64,000 nucleotides of DNA from Pseudomonas sp. F(2018). GTDB lineage: Bacteria > Pseudomonadota > Gammaproteobacteria > Pseudomonadales > Pseudomonadaceae. Below, one piece after another: positions 62,312 to 64,000 of this stretch. The notes below the pieces were generated by a model. It was not told the origin of the DNA. It saw only the letters and a program-made list of their open reading frames with translations, and ran no database searches. Numbering within the stretch: position 1 is the first letter of the stretch; each line of letters starts with the position of its first letter. The translations under genes were made by a program, and so were the position numbers. The stretch spans positions 558,001-622,000 of the forward strand of contig NZ_SCOM01000002.1 of assembly GCF_005508865.1 (NCBI RefSeq). Direction: 5' to 3'.

Positions 62312-62826
62312 ATCACGCCACAGGCCACGCGTACACCACCGCCGCCCAGTGGCTTGGGATGGTCGGCATGGTTGTCACCGCCGGCGTGGATCATCAAAGC
62401 ATGGCCCTTGAGCTCGTCCAGGCTCTTCAGGCGCGGCGCCAGCACCGGCTGCCCGGCGCTACCGTTGGCGTCCACATACAGAGCTGGCAGGTCGCCACGA
62501 TGGCCGTCGTCCTGCCATGGCGTGCCGTGCTTGCCGGCGCCATCCGGATCCCAGTGGCCGCCGGCCATTTCGGCGGCCGAGGGTTGGCCGTCCTTGCTGC
62601 CGGGCGCGCAATCCGGGTTGGTATGCAGGTGGAAGCCATGAATGCCCGGTGCCAGGCCGGACAGGGCAGGGGTGAATACCAGGCCATAGCGGCTCTGCTC
62701 GACCTTGACCGTGCCGACCTGCTGGCCGGTGCCTTTGGCATCCACGGCGTGGAGCGCAATGGTGAGCGGGGCGGCCTGTACGCTGCCGGCCGCGACGAGC
62801 AGGGCGGCGAGGGTCCATTGGCGCAT
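62305..62826 (-). CDS. sodC: SodC, periplasmic Cu/Zn superoxide dismutase
   Basis: 173-residue copper/zinc superoxide dismutase of the bacterial periplasmic type. The Sec signal peptide is [18 protein letters not shown]. Metal ligands are in [13 protein letters not shown] (two Cu-site His), [14 protein letters not shown] (bridging and Zn His) and [11 protein letters not shown] (Zn Asp), with the later [14 protein letters not shown] supplying the last Cu His, and [11 protein letters not shown] at the end; the disulphide Cys pair is in PDC and VACG. It interrupts the flagellar run between flhB and flhA on the opposite strand. Role: periplasmic superoxide defence; a flagellar link is not evident. 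Confidence 0.94.
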   Translation of the reverse strand: MRQWTLAALLVAAGSVQAAPLTIALHAVDAKGTGQQVGTVKVEQSRYGLVFTPALSGLAPGIHGFHLHTNPDCAPGSKDGQPSAAEMAGGHWDPDGAGKHGTPWQDDGHRGDLPALYVDANGSAGQPVLAPRLKSLDELKGHALMIHAGGDNHADHPKPLGGGGVRVACGVIE

Positions 62827-62929
62827 AGCGGTTCTCCTGATAGGTGGTTGGAGAACTTGTGACTGCCAGGCGCTGCCAGGGTTTCCTGTTTCGGATGTAA
62901 GCCCTTGTTTTTCAACAGCCTGGAAAATC

Positions 62930-62945
62930 TGGCCGGGTTCTTGCT
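62930..62945 (+). promoter_or_regulatory. Sigma-54 promoter of flhA
   Basis: TGGCCG-N5-TTGCT with exact spacing, 57 bases before the flhA start and inside the 175-base gap between divergent sodC and flhA. Confidence 0.78.
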
Positions 62946-63001
62946 CTGACCTGCCCGTGGCGCCTTTCGCGTCAAAAGATTGAACTGGCTGGGGTAATCA
63001 A

Positions 63002-64000
63002 GTGGCAGTGGATCGGGCGCAACTCATCGGTGATGTACGCAGCAACCTGGCGGGGTTGCGCCACGGCAATCTGGGCATTCCGCTGCTGCTGCTGGTCATG
63101 CTCGCCATGGTCATGCTGCCGATTCCGCCGTTCCTGCTCGACGTGCTGTTCACCTTCAGCATCGCCCTGTCCATCGTGGTTCTGCTGGTGGCCATCTACT
63201 CCCTGCGGCCACTGGACTTCGCCGTATTCCCCACCGTGCTGCTGGCCGCGACCCTGCTGCGCCTGGCGCTGAACGTGGCCTCGACGCGGGTGGTGCTGTT
63301 GCACGGCCAAGAGGGCCACGACGCCGCGGGCAAGGTGATCCAGGCCTTCGGCGAGGTGGTGATCGGCGGCAACTACGTGGTCGGTGCCGTGGTGTTCGCC
63401 ATCTTGATGATCATCAACTTCGTGGTGGTCACCAAGGGCGCCGGGCGCATCTCCGAGGTGAGCGCACGTTTCACTTTGGACGCCATGCCCGGCAAGCAGA
63501 TGGCCATCGACGCCGACCTCAACGCCGGCCTGATCGACCAGTCCGAGGCCAAGAAGCGCCGCGTCGAGGTGGCCCAGGAGGCCGACTTCTACGGTTCGAT
63601 GGACGGTGCCTCGAAGTTCGTTCGTGGCGACGCCGTCGCCGGCCTGCTGATCCTGTTCATCAACCTGATCGGTGGCATGGCCATCGGTGTGCTGCAGCAC
63701 GACCTGGCCTTTGCCGAGGCCGGGCGCATCTACACCCTGCTGACCATCGGTGACGGCCTGGTGGCGCAGATTCCTTCGCTGCTGTTGTCTACCGCCGCGG
63801 CGATCATGGTGACCCGCGTTTCGACCTCGGAAGACATGGGCGCCCAGGTCAGCCGGCAGATGTTCGCCTCGCCCAAGGCTTTGGCCGTGTCGTCGGCGAT
63901 CATGATCGCCATGGGCCTGGTGCCGGGCATGCCGCACTTTTCCTTCATCAGCCTCGGCCTGGTGGCGGCCGGCGCGGCCTACTGGATCGCGCACAAGCAG
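63002..64000 (+). CDS. flhA: FlhA, export-gate protein, 3' end outside window
   Basis: 333 codons of FlhA (about 700 residues in full) are visible; the frame is still open at the window end. The text LGIPLLLLVMLAMVMLPIPPFLLDVLFTFSIALSIVVLLVAIYSLRPLDFAVFPTVLLAATLLRLALNVASTRVVLLHG and FYGSMDGASKFVRGDAVAGLLI lies in order, covering the membrane domain and its FHIPEP region. Two GTG starts are possible: 63002, given here, has GGGG seven bases upstream; 63008 gives the VDRAQLI start that agrees with the P. aeruginosa protein as remembered. Confidence 0.93.
   Translation, partial: MAVDRAQLIGDVRSNLAGLRHGNLGIPLLLLVMLAMVMLPIPPFLLDVLFTFSIALSIVVLLVAIYSLRPLDFAVFPTVLLAATLLRLALNVASTRVVLLHGQEGHDAAGKVIQAFGEVVIGGNYVVGAVVFAILMIINFVVVTKGAGRISEVSARFTLDAMPGKQMAIDADLNAGLIDQSEAKKRRVEVAQEADFYGSMDGASKFVRGDAVAGLLILFINLIGGMAIGVLQHDLAFAEAGRIYTLLTIGDGLVAQIPSLLLSTAAAIMVTRVSTSEDMGAQVSRQMFASPKALAVSSAIMIAMGLVPGMPHFSFISLGLVAAGAAYWIAHKQ

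Overview
The window is a 64 kb piece of a GC-rich gammaproteobacterial chromosome, almost certainly Pseudomonas but not P. aeruginosa. FleQ, FleS/FleR, FlaG, the HsbA-HsbR-HptB switch, the FlgZ/YcgR PilZ protein and the sigma-54 (GG-N10-GC) plus FliA (TAAA/TCAA-N15-GCCGATA-type) promoters are the Pseudomonas flagellar toolkit. In P. aeruginosa the flgM/flgA/cheVR and hsb genes lie at a separate locus from the main flagellar cluster; here they are contiguous with it. Almost every base is coding or short regulatory spacer; I saw no tRNA, rRNA, insertion sequence or CRISPR array, and no gene-free stretch over 300 bases.

Layout. 1-4820: end-truncated KefB/RosB-like cation/proton antiporter (minus), a DUF5610 protein behind a FliA-like promoter, a small glutaredoxin-like protein and a glutamine-synthetase-family ligase. 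4868-7436 (minus): flgZ(ycgR)-flgN-flgM and flgA. 7515-9319: cheV-cheR. 9554-12488: flgBCDE. 12685-21084: flgFGHIJKL. 21128-22459: ugd-like UDP-sugar dehydrogenase closed by its own hairpin. 22576-37168: an 11-gene, largely translationally coupled sugar-modification operon that ends in a 1713-residue multi-domain glycosyltransferase; it sits exactly where Pseudomonas flagellin glycosylation islands sit, between flgL and fliC. 37432-42389: fliC, flaG, fliD, two fliS paralogues and fliT. 42571-46893: fleQ and fleSR. 47044-55242: fliEFGHIJ followed by hsbA-hsbR-hptB. 55313-62300: fliK, then fliLMNOPQR-flhB. 62305-62826 (minus): sodC. 63002-end: flhA, cut by the window end.

Regulation readable from the DNA. 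Sigma-54 promoters with correct -24/-12 spacing precede flgA, flgB, flgF, fleS, fliE, fliK, fliL and flhA (and, with a weaker -12, fliD). FliA promoters precede flgM and fliC, and convincing further matches precede the second fliS and the DUF5610 gene. This is the FleQ -> FleSR -> FliA cascade, with FlgM as the secreted anti-FliA factor.

The most interesting part is the glycosylation island. RfbF and RfbG should make CDP-4-keto-6-deoxyglucose; a 3,5-epimerase-like protein, a TylC3-type C-methyltransferase and a DegT-type aminotransferase then suggest a C-methyl-branched aminodeoxy sugar linked to CDP. There is no RfbH-type C3 deoxygenase. Downstream lie a TylF-like protein, a FAD/UGM-like oxidoreductase, a second two-domain methyltransferase, a WbqC-family protein and a CmcI-family protein. 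The giant transferase carries an uninterrupted run of ten G residues in its coding sequence, between its second and third GT2 domains, which makes it a candidate phase-variable glycan switch. All chemistry in the island is inferred from family membership, not shown.
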